Assembly: GCF_020741395.1 (NCBI RefSeq) | Contig: NZ_DYZA01000139.1 | Location: forward strand, 1 to 14,294 | Length of the DNA: 14,294 bases | DNA from: Mailhella massiliensis | Lineage (GTDB): Bacteria; Desulfobacterota; Desulfovibrionia; Desulfovibrionales; Desulfovibrionaceae | Reading direction: 5' to 3' | In this document: piece by piece, positions 13,211 through 14,294 of the stretch | How positions within the stretch are numbered: the first letter of the stretch is position 1 | Layout: each line of letters opens with the position of its first letter | The notes under the pieces: model-generated | Database searches by the model: none | What the model was told of the DNA's origin: nothing | The model's input: only the letters and a program-made list of their open reading frames with translations | Translations under genes and position numbers: made by a program

Positions 13211-14294
13211 TTAAAAACCCATGGGCTCAGGCCCGGCTTCCGTACTCCGCCTTATCCGCTCATCGAGAATCCGGTCACATTCCAAAAGTTTCCTCTCAAT
13301 GACGACAAGCGCATCCTGCAAATCCGCAGCCGACAATGCTTCCGCCACCTGGAGGTCTTCCTCGATCCACTCCTGCAGCTTTTCCTTCAGCCGCTTTTCT
13401 TCATCCTGTACCTTGAGAAAATCGCTTTTCTTCTGCTCCAGTTGCGTCTTCAATGCAGCGATATCCTGGAGAAGGCCTTCATATTCTTTCTCGGCAGCCG
13501 CACATTGCGAGCGCAGCCGCTCCTTCAGATCCCTGCCCCTCTCCAGCTCCTCCATGAGCCGTTCCGTCAACCTGTTCTCCGCCAGAAAAAGCTTCATGGC
13601 CTTCTCCGGGGCAGGCAATGCCGATGAAAGGCTCTCCAGATGTTCCCTGCATGCCTCCAGCTCTGCTTCCCCCATCGAAGAAAGCCTGCCGATCTCCTCT
13701 TCAAGCTGCTTTGAAAGCTTGTCCAGGCGGGCGTACTCCTCGCTCTTCTTCTGATACCGGGCCAGAAGTTCCTCCTGCAGACGGATGCGCTCCTTTAAAG
13801 CCTCCTCCTTTTCGGAAAGCTCCCTCAGGCTCTCCTCCAGAGGGTATGGCGTCGCTCCCTGCACGGCATCGGAAGGTCGTGCTTCACGCTGGTCCCGGGC
13901 TTCTGACGCCGGATCGGCCAGTCCGCCGGAGCTGGAAAGCTCGGCCTGCGCCTCTTCATGGGAGCCGCTCCGATCCCCTTCATCCTCCTTCTCAGTCTCC
14001 ACGGGATCATCAAGAAGGAAGTCGTCGTCTTCCTCGTCTGCCCGCAGATCAGAGGGAGGGGCAGCCCTGCCCGGCTCCATCACTTTTTCAAGCCGTATCT
14101 CAACCGGAACATCCGCAAGGCAGAGCTGGTCATTTTCACAGGACACGGCCCTGCCTTCCAAATAAAGACGTATGGAAGCCCCGTCAGATATCGCGCCCTC
14201 CGTATCGACGCGTATGAGGCCTTTTGAATCTTTTTTCCCCAGCGCCACGAGATAATTACCCGTTTTCAACGCACCGGCATGTATAATATTTCCC
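13211..14294 (-). CDS. Coiled-coil protein of unknown function, 5' end outside the window
   Basis: I do not recognise this family. The frame is open from the window edge to the TAA at 13211-13213, giving 360 visible residues. A TTG at 14269 could start it, but no SD precedes it and the frame continues to the edge, so I treat it as partial. The first 65 or so residues look beta-rich (NYLVALGKKD, RLYLEGRAV). An acidic, low-complexity linker follows (EEDDDFLLDDP and a Ser/Ala/Glu-rich stretch). From about visible residue 155 to 330 there is a long Glu/Lys/Leu/Arg-rich coiled coil with heptad-like spacing. No signal peptide or membrane segment is seen in the visible part. It ends 24 nt before the radical SAM start, so the two likely form one operon and may work together. 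Confidence 0.7.
   Translation of the reverse strand, partial: GNIIHAGALKTGNYLVALGKKDSKGLIRVDTEGAISDGASIRLYLEGRAVSCENDQLCLADVPVEIRLEKVMEPGRAAPPSDLRADEEDDDFLLDDPVETEKEDEGDRSGSHEEAQAELSSSGGLADPASEARDQREARPSDAVQGATPYPLEESLRELSEKEEALKERIRLQEELLARYQKKSEEYARLDKLSKQLEEEIGRLSSMGEAELEACREHLESLSSALPAPEKAMKLFLAENRLTERLMEELERGRDLKERLRSQCAAAEKEYEGLLQDIAALKTQLEQKKSDFLKVQDEEKRLKEKLQEWIEEDLQVAEALSAADLQDALVVIERKLLECDRILDERIRRSTEAGPEPMGF

Noticed and set aside
14282..14287. TATAAT hexamer near the right edge
   Set aside because: It has no matching -35 at the right distance on the plus strand, and it lies within the open frame of the minus-strand coiled-coil gene.
1..14294. CRISPR arrays, insertion sequences, tRNA or rRNA genes
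   Set aside because: I saw no regularly spaced repeats, transposase motifs, cloverleaf-like segments or rRNA sequence anywhere in the window.

Overview
The window is GC-rich (roughly 60% or more by eye) and holds two consecutive plus-strand metabolic operons, followed by the end of a minus-strand operon that runs off the right edge. Split glycine dehydrogenase subunits, a tandem glycine riboswitch and the strongly GC-biased codon use suggest an anaerobic bacterium. A member of the Desulfovibrionaceae (Bilophila/Desulfovibrio type) is my best guess, with moderate confidence at most. The purine genes resemble the clade of purine enzymes familiar from Clostridia, so that cluster may be a transfer.

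Region 1 (1-4823) is the glycine cleavage operon. A putative promoter (238-266) leads into a tandem glycine riboswitch (about 337-484). Its last stem shares bases with a strong intrinsic terminator (481-525), which fits a glycine-activated ON switch. Then come gcvT (553-1635), gcvH (1686-2069), gcvPA (2071-3387) and gcvPB (3384-4823), tightly packed and translationally coupled at the end. Together they oxidise glycine to CO2, NH3 and 5,10-methylene-THF; the fourth component, the L-protein, is not in the window.

Region 2 (4824-5571) is about 750 bp without a convincing gene. It holds a hairpin whose U-tract faces the minus strand, a candidate promoter (5105-5134), and a long leader with a 9-bp long-range inverted repeat and a 13-bp terminator-like hairpin just before the purine genes.

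Region 3 (5572-12494) is a purine-synthesis operon: a short divergent purC, a purF-like gene, purM and a single-chain purL. The PurF-like protein keeps the phosphoribosyltransferase half and four cysteines matching the [4Fe-4S] ligands of Bacillus-type PurF, but the glutaminase residues, including the N-terminal Cys nucleophile, are replaced. It should therefore use free ammonia or a partner glutaminase, or do something else. The adjacent glycine cleavage operon makes both ammonia and one-carbon units, so a functional link is possible but unproven. A bidirectional terminator (12496-12534) closes the operon.

Region 4 (12596-14294, minus strand) has an NrdG-like radical SAM protein preceded by a coiled-coil protein that is open at the window edge. 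No glycyl-radical enzyme is present beside them, so their role is unknown.
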